A stretch of DNA of 64,000 nucleotides from Halopenitus malekzadehii (GTDB taxonomy: Archaea; Halobacteriota; Halobacteria; Halobacteriales; Haloferacaceae), in NCBI RefSeq assembly GCF_900108505.1, contig NZ_FNWU01000002.1, positions 248,001-312,000 on the forward strand, read 5' to 3'. Under the pieces are notes generated by a model. It saw only the letters and a program-made list of their open reading frames with translations. It was not told the origin of the DNA and did not search any database. Both the position numbers and the translations under genes were made by a program. Positions 52,514 to 60,943 of this stretch are shown piece after piece; position 1 is the stretch's first letter, and every line of letters begins with the position of its first letter.

Positions 52514-52583
52514 GAGATTCGAGATTCGAGATTCGAGATTCGAGATTCGAGATTCGAGATTCGAGATTCGAGATTCGAGATTC
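52514..52583. repeat. Heptanucleotide array (GAGATTC)10
   Basis: Ten perfect tandem copies of GAGATTC, 70 bases in all, between the start of the ornithine-cyclodeaminase-type gene and the stop of the upstream small membrane protein gene. Perfect identity suggests recent expansion. Confidence 0.97.
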
Positions 52584-52607
52584 GAGACCGAGCGATCGTG
52601 GACGACC

Positions 52608-52880
52608 TCAGTCCGCGTTCTGTGCGGACATCCCGGAGTTACCTGTGGGCGTCCGTGCGGCGTGATCGACGCCGGCGGCGCCGCGACCGTCCCGGTCGAT
52701 GGAGGGCGTCTCGGGGACTGGACCCTTCACGAACATCGCGTGGCCCATCAACCCGATCGCGACCGTCGCGCCGGCGGGAACCGCCGACACCACGGGGAGG
52801 CCCACGAGGGTCAACGCGAGAGTGATCCCGATAAGCGTCGCGGGGATGAGGCCGAGGATGTAGTCGTAGTATCCAGACAT
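52608..52880 (-). CDS. Small two-helix membrane protein
   Basis: A 90-residue protein. Hydrophobic helices at about 6-35 (ILGLIPATLIGITLALTLVG) and 38-52 (AGATVAIGLMGHAMFV), then a polar tail with Pro, Arg and Asp. A TATA box GGTATATAATTG lies about 31 bases upstream, so it is transcribed on its own. It matches a conserved haloarchaeal small-protein type; no function known. Confidence 0.65.
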   Translation of the reverse strand: MSGYYDYILGLIPATLIGITLALTLVGLPVVSAVPAGATVAIGLMGHAMFVKGPVPETPSIDRDGRGAAGVDHAARTPTGNSGMSAQNAD

Positions 52881-52905
52881 AATACATCAGATGGTACGTG
52901 AAATG

Positions 52906-52917
52906 GGTATATAATTG
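52906..52917 (-). promoter_or_regulatory. TATA box of the small membrane protein
   Basis: CAATTATATACC on the minus strand, centred 31 bases before the ATG at 52880. Confidence 0.55.
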
Positions 52918-52963
52918 TTTCCCGTGACACCTATATCACAGCTGTATTGTATTTTTATACTAT

Positions 52964-52980
52964 TCTCATAACTTATGAGA
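52964..52980. promoter_or_regulatory. Inverted repeat TCTCATAA-C-TTATGAGA
   Basis: A perfect inverted repeat with 8-base arms in an AT-rich 184-base divergent region between the small membrane protein and the MFS transporter. A TATA-like GATAAAC near 53034 lies between it and the transporter start. Probable dimeric regulator site. Confidence 0.6.
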
Positions 52981-53064
52981 TCGCCGCGACGGACGGCGAC
53001 CGCGATCGACGACCACGGCCGTGGATCGGTGCGATAAACAGTCCCCGCCACGGAGCTACCGGGC

Positions 53065-54450
53065 GTGAACCGCAACGATCGATCCATCACCGCCGTCGTG
53101 GTGCTGGGACACGGGATGGTCCACACCTACGAGCTCGCGATCCCGATCTTCGTCACGATCTGGCTGACGAAATTCTCGGTCATCGACCTCGGCGTGGTGA
53201 CCCTCGAGGTGACGACCGCGACCCTCGGCGTCGTGGTGACGATCGGCTACGGCCTGTTCGGGCTCGGCGCGCTTCCGGGTGGAATCCTGGTCGACCGCAT
53301 CGGATCCCGGCGGCTCATCACGTGGTGTCTGGTCGGGATGGGCGTCTCCTTCGGCCTGCTCGCGCTCGCTCCAAGCGTGGTGGTGATCACGCTGGCGCTC
53401 GTCGTGTGGGGACTCGCCGCCTCGGTGTATCACCCCGCCGGCCTCTCGCTCATCTCGAAGGGGATCGAGGAGCGCGGCACCGGCTTCGCGTATCACGGCA
53501 TCGCCGGCAACCTCGGTATCGGTCTCGGGCCCCTCATCGCGGCCACGCTGCTTTTGGTCCTCGACTGGCGCGTCGTCGCGGGGGTCCTCGCGATCCCGGC
53601 GCTGTTCGCGGCGGTATACGCCTTCCGGGCGAACATCGATCCGGCGGCTGCCGTCGAAACGGACGGAAGCGACGGCGCGGGCGACGCGACGGACGACGAC
53701 GAAGCGGGCGACGGTACCGAGGACGGCGGCGCGGACGACGCGACGGACGACGACGCCGCGGCGACCGCCGGCGTCGAGTCGCTTGCGGCGTTCCGGTCGG
53801 AGTCACGCGCGCTGTTCGCGGGGAGCTTCGCACTCGTCTTCCTGGTCGTGATGTGTTCGGGACTCTACTACCGTGGCTTCCTCACGTTCCTCCCGGAGCT
53901 GCTCGGACGTCTCGAGGGGTTCGAACCGATCGCGGTCGCGTCGCTGCTCCCCGAGACCCTCCACGGTCCGCTGGGGATCGACCCGAGCGACGGGAACACG
54001 CTCGCGCCGAGCGACTACTTCTACTCCGGGCTGTTGCTGGTCGGCGTGATCGGCCAGTACGTCGGCGGCAAGTTGACGGACCGCCTGCCGGTGGAATACG
54101 GGATCGCGGTCGGATTCGGCGGCCTCACGGTGCTTGCGCTCGTCTTCCTTCCAGCGGCCGGGATGGGACTCGTGCCGCTTGCGATCGTCGGGGCGTTGAT
54201 GGGCGTGTTCCTCTTCGTCGTCCAGCCGCTGTATCAAGCGACCGTCGCGGAGTACACGCCCGCCGGCACGCGCGGGCTCTCGTACGGCTACACGTATCTC
54301 GGCGTCTTCGGCGTCGGGGCGCTCGGCGGCGCGATCGCAGGGACCATCCTCGAGTACGCCACCGAACCGACGCTGTTCATCGTCCTCGCCGGATTCGCGG
54401 CCGTCGCGTCGATCACCGGGATCGTCCTCGGTCGTCGAAACGCGGCGTAG
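53065..54450 (+). CDS. Major facilitator superfamily transporter
   Basis: A 461-residue, 12-helix transporter. The MFS motif between helices 2 and 3 appears as GALPGGILVDRIGSRRLITW. Between helices 6 and 7 the cytoplasmic loop contains about 40 residues of Asp/Glu/Ala/Gly repeats (DDDEAGDGTEDGGADD). The second half has a long extracellular loop between helices 7 and 8. Substrate unknown. The start is GTG. An inverted repeat upstream suggests regulation by a ligand-binding repressor. Confidence 0.85.
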   Translation: MNRNDRSITAVVVLGHGMVHTYELAIPIFVTIWLTKFSVIDLGVVTLEVTTATLGVVVTIGYGLFGLGALPGGILVDRIGSRRLITWCLVGMGVSFGLLALAPSVVVITLALVVWGLAASVYHPAGLSLISKGIEERGTGFAYHGIAGNLGIGLGPLIAATLLLVLDWRVVAGVLAIPALFAAVYAFRANIDPAAAVETDGSDGAGDATDDDEAGDGTEDGGADDATDDDAAATAGVESLAAFRSESRALFAGSFALVFLVVMCSGLYYRGFLTFLPELLGRLEGFEPIAVASLLPETLHGPLGIDPSDGNTLAPSDYFYSGLLLVGVIGQYVGGKLTDRLPVEYGIAVGFGGLTVLALVFLPAAGMGLVPLAIVGALMGVFLFVVQPLYQATVAEYTPAGTRGLSYGYTYLGVFGVGALGGAIAGTILEYATEPTLFIVLAGFAAVASITGIVLGRRNAA

Positions 54451-54490
54451 CGCGGCCCCCACGCGACGACGGCGGAGCAGTCCGTCGTCG

Positions 54491-55642
54491 TCAGCCCTCG
54501 TACCCCGCGTACTCCATCAGGTCGGCGAAGATGTCGGTATCCATCGCGTCGCGGTAGACGATCGCCGAGAGCATCCCGCCGGGATAGACGCTCCCGTTCA
54601 TCACGTGGTCGACCTTGTGACAGTGCATCGGGTAGATCCCGGGATCGGCGTCCGCCGTGAACTCGACGGTGTGTCGCTCCGCCGGCGCGACGTTACAGAC
54701 GTCCATCTCGTGGCGCGCGGCCTCCGGGATCGTGCCGCCGTCCTTCTCGGTCCGCGTGAACCGGTGGTTGTGGATGTGCAGCGGGTGGCTCATGTAGCCG
54801 GCGTTGACCCAGTGGAGCCGGACCGTGTCGCCGTGGTCGACGATCATCGGCGAACCGTCCTCGGGGTGGAACGTTCGGGGAGCGACCTTGCCGTTGACCG
54901 TAAAGACGTCGGGGTTTCGGTTTCGCGGGCTGTAGGAGACGTCCTCGCCGGCCATCATCCGGTTGAGCCGGGAGTCCCAGTCCTTCACCGTCATGAAGTA
55001 CTCCCGGTCGGCCGGCTCGTAGCCCGCCGGATCGACGCGGAAGACCCCGTACATTCCCATGTCGATGTGCCGCTGGGTCTGGAAGTGGCAGTGGTAGAAG
55101 TGCGTGCCGGGGACGTTGGCCGGGATCTCGTAGGTGTGCGTCTCGCCAGGTGCGACCGTGACCCCCGTCGTCGTCGGGACGCCGTCGTCCTTCCAGGCCT
55201 TCTGCGAGCCGTGGAAGTGGATCGTGTGGGGTAGGTGGCCGTCGGTGTTGTCGAGGGTGACCTCGATGTCCTCGCCCTCCGTCGTCCGGATGATCGGCCC
55301 CGGCACGCTCGGGTCGCCGTCGTCAGCCTGAAACGCCCACACGCGGGGCAGCTCGACGGGGCCGCCCATCGAGTCGAGCGGGTGTGCGGCGTGGACCGCC
55401 GGCTGGGTCGACAGCGTCACCGAGCCGCCCTGCTCGTCGACGTCGACGACCTCGGGCGGGCTCGTCCGCGGCAGCGACTCCTCGGACGTCTGTGCCGGCG
55501 TCGAGTCGGTCACCGCCTTCGCGCCGCCGCCGTTCGAGGGCGCCTGACAGCCCGCCAGCAGCGCGGATCCGACGCCGCCGGTCGCAGCCAGGAATTCGCG
55601 TCGCGACACGTCCGATCCGGGGGCACCGATGCGGTCGTTCAT
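54491..55642 (-). CDS. Two-domain multicopper oxidase, exported by Tat
   Basis: A 383-residue copper oxidase. The N-terminus has SRREFLAATGGVGSALLAGC, a twin-arginine signal with a lipobox cysteine. Copper ligands: PHTIHFHGS, GTHFYHCHFQTQRHID, SHPLHIHNHRF and YPMHCHKVDHVMNG. The two cupredoxin domains place it with copper nitrite reductase or small laccase relatives rather than three-domain laccases. Substrate not determinable. TATA box CATAAATAGG on the plus strand sits 28 bases upstream. Confidence 0.87.
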   Translation of the reverse strand: MNDRIGAPGSDVSRREFLAATGGVGSALLAGCQAPSNGGGAKAVTDSTPAQTSEESLPRTSPPEVVDVDEQGGSVTLSTQPAVHAAHPLDSMGGPVELPRVWAFQADDGDPSVPGPIIRTTEGEDIEVTLDNTDGHLPHTIHFHGSQKAWKDDGVPTTTGVTVAPGETHTYEIPANVPGTHFYHCHFQTQRHIDMGMYGVFRVDPAGYEPADREYFMTVKDWDSRLNRMMAGEDVSYSPRNRNPDVFTVNGKVAPRTFHPEDGSPMIVDHGDTVRLHWVNAGYMSHPLHIHNHRFTRTEKDGGTIPEAARHEMDVCNVAPAERHTVEFTADADPGIYPMHCHKVDHVMNGSVYPGGMLSAIVYRDAMDTDIFADLMEYAGYEG

Positions 55643-55665
55643 CACGAGTGGAACGAAGAGACCGT

Positions 55666-55675
55666 CATAAATAGG
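55666..55675 (-). promoter_or_regulatory. TATA box of the multicopper oxidase gene
   Basis: CCTATTTATG on the minus strand is centred 28 bases before the ATG. The 264-base spacer to 55906 also contains ATAAAG (55734) and CTTTAT (55760) facing each other, possibly regulator half-sites; no gene is seen in it. Confidence 0.55.
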
Positions 55676-55906
55676 GGGAAAGCAGGTTCCCGACCCGCGA
55701 GAAGGGCGGCGAACGTATTCGACCGGATCCACATAAAGAACGGAACGTGTTCGACGTCGCCTTTATGTATCAATGCGGAACAACCGACACGACCGTCCAC
55801 GTGACGACTCCGGTCGACGGAACCCGATCGTCGTGACCGGTCCCGAGCCGAACGTGGAACCCACACCGCGGATCGACGTCGATCTCGGGTCCGGCGAGTC
55901 GCACCG

Positions 55907-56320
55907 TCACCTGACCTTGAAGTAGAGGGTCCGCCAGACGGCGAGCGCGACCGCACCGGTCACGACCATCACGACCACGAAGATCGCCTGCACGCCGCCG
56001 TGGAAAAACGGGGTCGCTCGGAGCCCGAGCCCGATCAGCGCGGCGGGCACCCACGACCGAACGACGAGCGGAACCGACGCCTTCGCTGACTCGATGGCAC
56101 CCGGCGAGTACGCGCCGATCAGCGGCGCCACGAGCACCCACCCGATCAGGAAGGGTGCGTAGATCCCGAGCAGATACAGCGGGTTCTCGATCAGGAAGTC
56201 GGTCGGATTGTGCTGGTTCGCGCCGATCGTCAACACGATCACGATCGCGACGATATCGCCCACGGCCAGGGGGATCGCCGCCCGGTCCAGGCGGGTCTCG
56301 AGGAACGTTTCGACGTCCAT
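55907..56320 (-). CDS. DUF3054-like membrane protein
   Basis: A 137-residue protein with four hydrophobic helices. The N-terminal AIPLAVGDIVAIVIVLTIGA, the central FLIGWVLVAPLIGAYSPGA and the last helix match the DUF3054 family seen in actinobacteria and haloarchaea. Function unknown. The spacer before it (56321-56472) contains a 27-base tandem repeat. Confidence 0.8.
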   Translation of the reverse strand: MDVETFLETRLDRAAIPLAVGDIVAIVIVLTIGANQHNPTDFLIENPLYLLGIYAPFLIGWVLVAPLIGAYSPGAIESAKASVPLVVRSWVPAALIGLGLRATPFFHGGVQAIFVVVMVVTGAVALAVWRTLYFKVR

Positions 56321-56403
56321 ACCCTCGATCCGGACGGGGGGCCCTTGGGTCGTGCGGATCGTCGTCGCGGATCCCCCCGTGCGGATCGTCGCCGAACGAA
56401 TCT

Positions 56404-56472
56404 CGCCGCAGCGGTCGACGTACGCGGCCCCGCCGCAGCGGTCGACGTACGCAGCCCCGCCGCAGCGGTCGC
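56404..56472. repeat. 27-bp tandem repeat, about 2.5 copies
   Basis: CGCCGCAGCGGTCGACGTAC plus GCGGCCC, repeated with one change, ending at the base next to the stop codon of the methyltransferase gene (minus strand). Confidence 0.85.
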
Positions 56473-57078
56473 TCAGCGGTCGGCGTCACCGCGCTCCGGA
56501 ACTTGCCCGACGACAGTGTAGGTGAATCCCCGGTCGAGAACGGTCGCGTCGAACCCGGTCGTCTCGAGATCGCTGCGGAGGTCGTCGGGCTCGAGGAACG
56601 TCGAGTCCATCCCGATCGCTCGTTCCCCGACCGCCAGGACGCGCCCAAGCGGGTGGGACGGATCGAACTCGCGAACCACGACGACGCCGCCGGGACGTAT
56701 CGCCCGAGATAGTTCCGTGAACGCTCCGGGCACGTCGGGGAAATGGTGGAGCGCGTCGACGATCACGGCCGCGTCAACCGCGTTCGAGTGGACCGGGAGC
56801 CGCGCCGCATCGCCGCGAACGGCGCCGAACCCGCGGTCCTGAGCCCGTGTGAGCATCCCGGCGCTCGCGTCGACCACGACCGGTCCGTCGGCGTCCAGGC
56901 CGGCGGGCAGCGCTGCGGACGCGCGTCCCGAGCCGCCCCCGACGTCGATCACGCGTCGAACCGGCCCGGTCGCGACCGCAAGCGCGTCCGCGAGGACGTC
57001 CGGATCGGCGCCGGGCATCAGAATATCGTACAGCGGGGCAACGAGGTCGAAAAAGTTGACGTCGCCGGGGCCGAACAT
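56473..57078 (-). CDS. SAM-dependent methyltransferase (class I)
   Basis: A 201-residue methyltransferase. Motif I is VIDVGGGSGRASAALPAGLD (about 42-61), motif II includes VVVDASAGMLTRAQDRGF, and VDALHHFPDVPGAFTELSRA then IRPGGVVVVREFD are post-I motifs of the UbiE/BioC-like group. Substrate unknown. Six bases separate it from the GNAT gene upstream, so they form an operon, possibly with ileS further upstream. Confidence 0.88.
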   Translation of the reverse strand: MFGPGDVNFFDLVAPLYDILMPGADPDVLADALAVATGPVRRVIDVGGGSGRASAALPAGLDADGPVVVDASAGMLTRAQDRGFGAVRGDAARLPVHSNAVDAAVIVDALHHFPDVPGAFTELSRAIRPGGVVVVREFDPSHPLGRVLAVGERAIGMDSTFLEPDDLRSDLETTGFDATVLDRGFTYTVVGQVPERGDADR

Positions 57079-57084
57079 CGGCGG

Positions 57085-57567
57085 TTAAGAGAGGCGTTCG
57101 ACCGGAGCAACGAAGACGATCTCCGTCCCGGCCGGTCCCTCCCGACTCGTCTTGTGGTTGAACCCGTTCGCCCGGTAGAACTCCCGGCTCGTCGGGTCGT
57201 CGTGTGGAACCGTCGTGCGGATCGCTTCCACCCCGTCACGGGCCAGCGAGCGCGCGACGTTGCCGAGCAAGGTCGTTTCGACGTCGTCGGTCGCGTGGTC
57301 CGGATGGACCCACAGCGCGAGCAACTCGGCCTCGGATCCGTCGGCATCCGGATGGGCGAGCGCCACGCCGATCGGCTTGCCGTCCGATTCGACGAGGAAC
57401 GAACAGTCGGCCGTCGCCGCGGCCTCACGAACCCCCGCCGCGGAGACGTCGAGCATCGGTGCACCGAAATCGTCGAACACGGCTGTCTCGCCCGCTCGCG
57501 AAACCGCCGCCCGTAGTGCCTCGGCATCGCCGGGACACGCCGGTCGGACGTGCATCGTACTGATCAT
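57085..57567 (-). CDS. GNAT-family N-acetyltransferase
   Basis: A 160-residue acetyltransferase. The acetyl-CoA region includes LLALWVHPDHATDDVETTLL and the C-terminal REFYRANGFNHKTSRE. The pyrophosphate-binding loop (usually Q/RxxGxG/A) is poorly kept, so activity or substrate type is uncertain. An in-frame ATG four codons later (57555) is an alternative start; a GATATTC element near 57590 fits either. It lies between ileS and the methyltransferase. Confidence 0.82.
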   Translation of the reverse strand: MISTMHVRPACPGDAEALRAAVSRAGETAVFDDFGAPMLDVSAAGVREAAATADCSFLVESDGKPIGVALAHPDADGSEAELLALWVHPDHATDDVETTLLGNVARSLARDGVEAIRTTVPHDDPTSREFYRANGFNHKTSREGPAGTEIVFVAPVERLS

Positions 57568-57635
57568 CACGGCCGACGACTTCGAATATCTTTCGGAGGG
57601 TCGGTCGTCCGGATCGTCCGGATGGATCCGGCTCT

Positions 57636-60600
57636 TCAGACGCGGTCGATCCCGATCGTGACGGCGATGCCCTCGACGTCCCACTCCTCGTGGGCGTCGG
57701 TCGCGGCGTCGGGATCGTCGAGCCACTCGGTCGCACGGGTCTCCTCGGCGATGAGGTCGCGGTGCTCGTCGACCAGGTCGGCGACGCGGTCGTCGTCGAT
57801 CGTGACGCCGAGCCGGATGCTCGCGTCGACGTCGAGGTCGAGGTCCTTGCGCATCTCCTGGACGCGGCGGATGACGTCGCGGGCGTATCCCTCGGCCTCG
57901 ATGTCGTCGGTGAGCGTCGTGTCGACGTAGACCGTGCCGTCCGCGAACGGGGCCGCGCTCACGCCCGCCGGCGGAGTGGCCTCGTACTCGACCATCTCCG
58001 GCTCGAGGTCGATCGGCTCGCCGTCCACGGTGACGTCGCCGTTCTCGACCGCGGAACGGGACGCGCCCTCGACGGCAGTCATCACCTCCTGCGCCTGGCC
58101 GCCGAAGGCGGGCCCGATCTCGGCCATCTCCGGCTGTGCGAGCTCCTCGAGCTCCGCGAACCGCTCGGTCACCACGAGCGACCGTGCGTTCACGCGGTCG
58201 AGGATCAGGTCCTCGAGCGCCGCGACGGCGTCGGCGACGTCGTCGTCCTCGGTCTCGACGATTACGCGCGAAACCGGCCAGCGGAGCTTCCGGCCGGCCT
58301 GCTGACGCGCCGTCGCGGCCGCCTCCTCCACCTCGCGCATCACGGCGACATCGTGTTCGAGGTCCGGATCGTGGAGCTCGTCGTCCGCCGTCGGGAACGG
58401 AAGCGCGTGGACCGTCGTCGCCTCGCCGTCGAGCGTTCGGTACATTCGCTCCGTGAGGTAGGGCGCGATCGGGGCAAGCATCCGGATCGTCTCGTCGAGG
58501 ACGGTGGCGATCGTGGCGTACGCGCCGCGTTTGGAGGCCGAGTCCGCCTCCTCCCACATCCGGTCGCGCACCGCCTTGATGTAGAATCGGGAGACGTCCT
58601 GGGTGACGAACTCGATCAGCGCGTTGACGGCGTCGCTGACGCGGTACTGGTCCCACGCCTCCGCGACCTCCTGTTCGACCGACTGGAGTCGCGAGAGGAT
58701 CCACTCGTCGACGAGTTCGAGCTCGCCGTCCTCGAGGGACGCCTCGGCGGGGTCGTAGTCGTCGAGATCCATGTACGGCAGCGGGAACCGGAACGTGTTC
58801 CAGAGGATGTTGAGTTTGCCCTGGATCTCGCCGAGCCCGTCCCACTCGAAGGAGAGGTCGATCCCCTGCTGGTCGTGGCTCAACAGATACGTCCGGAGGG
58901 GGTCGCGGCCGGCGCGCTCGATCGCCTCCTCTGGCGTGACGATGTTGCCGACCGACTTCGACATCTTGCGGCCCTCGCTGTCGTTGACGAACCCGTGCAT
59001 CAACACCTGCTCGTAGGGCGTCTCGCCGAAGGCGGCCGTCGCCATCCCGAGCTGGGACCAGAACCAGCCGCGGGTCTGGTCGTGCGCCTCGACGATCAGG
59101 TCGGCGGGCCACAGCTCCTCGAAGGCCTCGGTCTCGCCGGGGTATCCGATCGTCGCCCAGGAGGCCACCGAGGAGTCGAGCCAGACGTCGAAGACGTCCT
59201 CGACGCGCCGGTAGGTGGTTTCGTCCTCGGTAATCGTGAGGTCGTCGACGGTCGGCCGGTGGAGATCGACCTCGGTCGGGTCGATCGACTGGTCGACGCG
59301 CTCGGCGAGCTCCTCGCGCGTGCCGACCACGATCATCTCCTCGTCGAAGGACTCGGGGTCGGCGTCCTCTGGCACCCAGATCGGGATCGGGATGCCCCAG
59401 TAGCGCTGCCGGGAGACGTTCCAGTCCGGCGCGTCCTCGATGAAGTCCCGGAACCGCTGGTCGCGGGCCCAACTCGGGAACCACTCCGAGTCGGTCATGT
59501 TCTCGAGGAGGTCGTCCTTGACGTCGGTGATCGAGATGAACCACTGGTCGGTGACGAGCTGGATGATCCCCGTGTCACACCGCCAGCAGTGGCCGTAGCT
59601 GTGCTCGACCGTGCCGTGGGCGAGCATTCGACCGTCCTCGATCAGGTCCGCGATGATGTCGTCGTTCGCGTCGCGGACGAACTGCCCAGCGTACTCCCCC
59701 GCGGCGCCGGTGAACTCGCCGTTCGGCTCGACCGGGCAGGCGATCTCCAACCCGAGCTCGCGGCCGCGCTCGAAGTCGACCTCACCGTGGCCGGGCGCGG
59801 AGTGGACGAGACCGGTTCGGTCCGCCTCCACGTAGTCGGCGGCATATACCTGCCCGGCGCCCTCGAAGTCGGGATACTCGGCGAGGTGGTCCGCGAGCGG
59901 GTGGTCGTACGCCCAGCCGACGAGCTCGGCACCCGACAGCTCCGCCTCGATCTCGTAGTCGTCGTAGCGGCCCTGCGTGAGGACGTCCTCGACGCAGTCG
60001 GCGGCGACGTACAGCAGGTCCTCGCTCGCCGCCTCGCCCCCGTCGCCGTCCGTGGTCGCGCGGACCGCGTTGTAGGTGAGCTCCTCGTCGACCGCGACGA
60101 AGGTGTTCGCGGGGATCGTCCACGGCGTCGTCGTCCAGATGACGAGGCTCCCCTCACGACCGCTCAGGGGGAATTTTACGTAGATGGACGGGTCCTCGAC
60201 GTCCTCGTACTCGACCTCGTTGTTCGCGAGGCCGGTCTCACACCGGGGACACTGCGAAATCGACCGCTTGCCGCGCTCGACGAGGCCGCGGTCGGCGACC
60301 TCCGAGAACGCCCACCAGGCGGACTCCATATACTCCGGATCGATCGTCTTGTAGGGGTCGTCCCAGTCCATCCACGCGCCGATGGACTTGAAGTCCTCGT
60401 CCATCGCCTCGCGGTTGGACTCGGCAAACTCCATACACTCCTCGATGAACGCCTCCATCCCGTATTCCTCGATCTCGGTCTTGGAGTCGAACCCGAGCTT
60501 CTCCTCGACTTTCACCTCGATCGGGAGCCCGTGCATGTCGTACCCCGGCCGGTCAGTCACCCGATGGCCGGTCATCCGCTTGTACCGGATGATCGCGTCC

Positions 60601-60791
60601 TTCAGCGTCTTGTTCCAGGCGGTTCCGAGGTGCATCTGCCCCGAGGTGTACGGCGGGCCGTCGACGAAGAAGAACGGCGGATCGTCGGCGTGGGCCTCCG
60701 TTGCCGCCTCGTAGGCGTCGGCGTCGTCCCAGTACGACTCGACCGTGGACTCGACGTCCGCGGGAGTATACTGGTCGTCGATCTGCTCCAT
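57636..60791 (-). CDS. ileS: Isoleucyl-tRNA synthetase
   Basis: A 1051-residue class Ia synthetase charging tRNA-Ile. The nucleotide-binding motif appears as HLGT in PPYTSGQMHLGTAWNKTL, the form usual in archaeal IleRS, and the second is GRKMSKSVGNIVTP. The editing (CP1) domain has TTPWTIPANTFVAVDEELTY. The anticodon and C-terminal domains end with a halophile-type acidic tail. Start at the ATG before EQIDDQYTPADV; earlier codons lie in an arginine-rich spacer. Confidence 0.96.
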   Translation of the reverse strand: MEQIDDQYTPADVESTVESYWDDADAYEAATEAHADDPPFFFVDGPPYTSGQMHLGTAWNKTLKDAIIRYKRMTGHRVTDRPGYDMHGLPIEVKVEEKLGFDSKTEIEEYGMEAFIEECMEFAESNREAMDEDFKSIGAWMDWDDPYKTIDPEYMESAWWAFSEVADRGLVERGKRSISQCPRCETGLANNEVEYEDVEDPSIYVKFPLSGREGSLVIWTTTPWTIPANTFVAVDEELTYNAVRATTDGDGGEAASEDLLYVAADCVEDVLTQGRYDDYEIEAELSGAELVGWAYDHPLADHLAEYPDFEGAGQVYAADYVEADRTGLVHSAPGHGEVDFERGRELGLEIACPVEPNGEFTGAAGEYAGQFVRDANDDIIADLIEDGRMLAHGTVEHSYGHCWRCDTGIIQLVTDQWFISITDVKDDLLENMTDSEWFPSWARDQRFRDFIEDAPDWNVSRQRYWGIPIPIWVPEDADPESFDEEMIVVGTREELAERVDQSIDPTEVDLHRPTVDDLTITEDETTYRRVEDVFDVWLDSSVASWATIGYPGETEAFEELWPADLIVEAHDQTRGWFWSQLGMATAAFGETPYEQVLMHGFVNDSEGRKMSKSVGNIVTPEEAIERAGRDPLRTYLLSHDQQGIDLSFEWDGLGEIQGKLNILWNTFRFPLPYMDLDDYDPAEASLEDGELELVDEWILSRLQSVEQEVAEAWDQYRVSDAVNALIEFVTQDVSRFYIKAVRDRMWEEADSASKRGAYATIATVLDETIRMLAPIAPYLTERMYRTLDGEATTVHALPFPTADDELHDPDLEHDVAVMREVEEAAATARQQAGRKLRWPVSRVIVETEDDDVADAVAALEDLILDRVNARSLVVTERFAELEELAQPEMAEIGPAFGGQAQEVMTAVEGASRSAVENGDVTVDGEPIDLEPEMVEYEATPPAGVSAAPFADGTVYVDTTLTDDIEAEGYARDVIRRVQEMRKDLDLDVDASIRLGVTIDDDRVADLVDEHRDLIAEETRATEWLDDPDAATDAHEEWDVEGIAVTIGIDRV

Positions 60792-60859
60792 ATCCGAGCG
60801 TGTTGGGCCGTGTATTTGAATACGACGGAGTCGCGGTCCGCGTCGCCGTCGCGGTCTCC

Positions 60860-60943
60860 ACCCCCGCTCACGGGTCGCCGTCGTGGTGCCTGCAGTCCCC
60901 ACCCCCGTTCACGAGCCGCTGTCGTGGTGCCTGCAGTCCCTCA
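60860..60943. repeat. About 41-bp tandem duplication reaching the cobT stop
   Basis: Two copies of a unit containing GTCGTGGTGCCTGCAGTCCC and a partial third. The partial copy (TCACGGATCGCCGTCG) runs into the 3' end of cobT, with the stop at 60941-60943. The rest of the 149-base spacer to ileS has no gene. Confidence 0.8.

Noticed and set aside
52514-52583. Possible protein-coding repeat (EIRDSRF) in a plus-strand frame
   Set aside because: The frame is a by-product of the 7-base unit; the flanking codons show no protein-like sequence and the frame is opposite two real genes.
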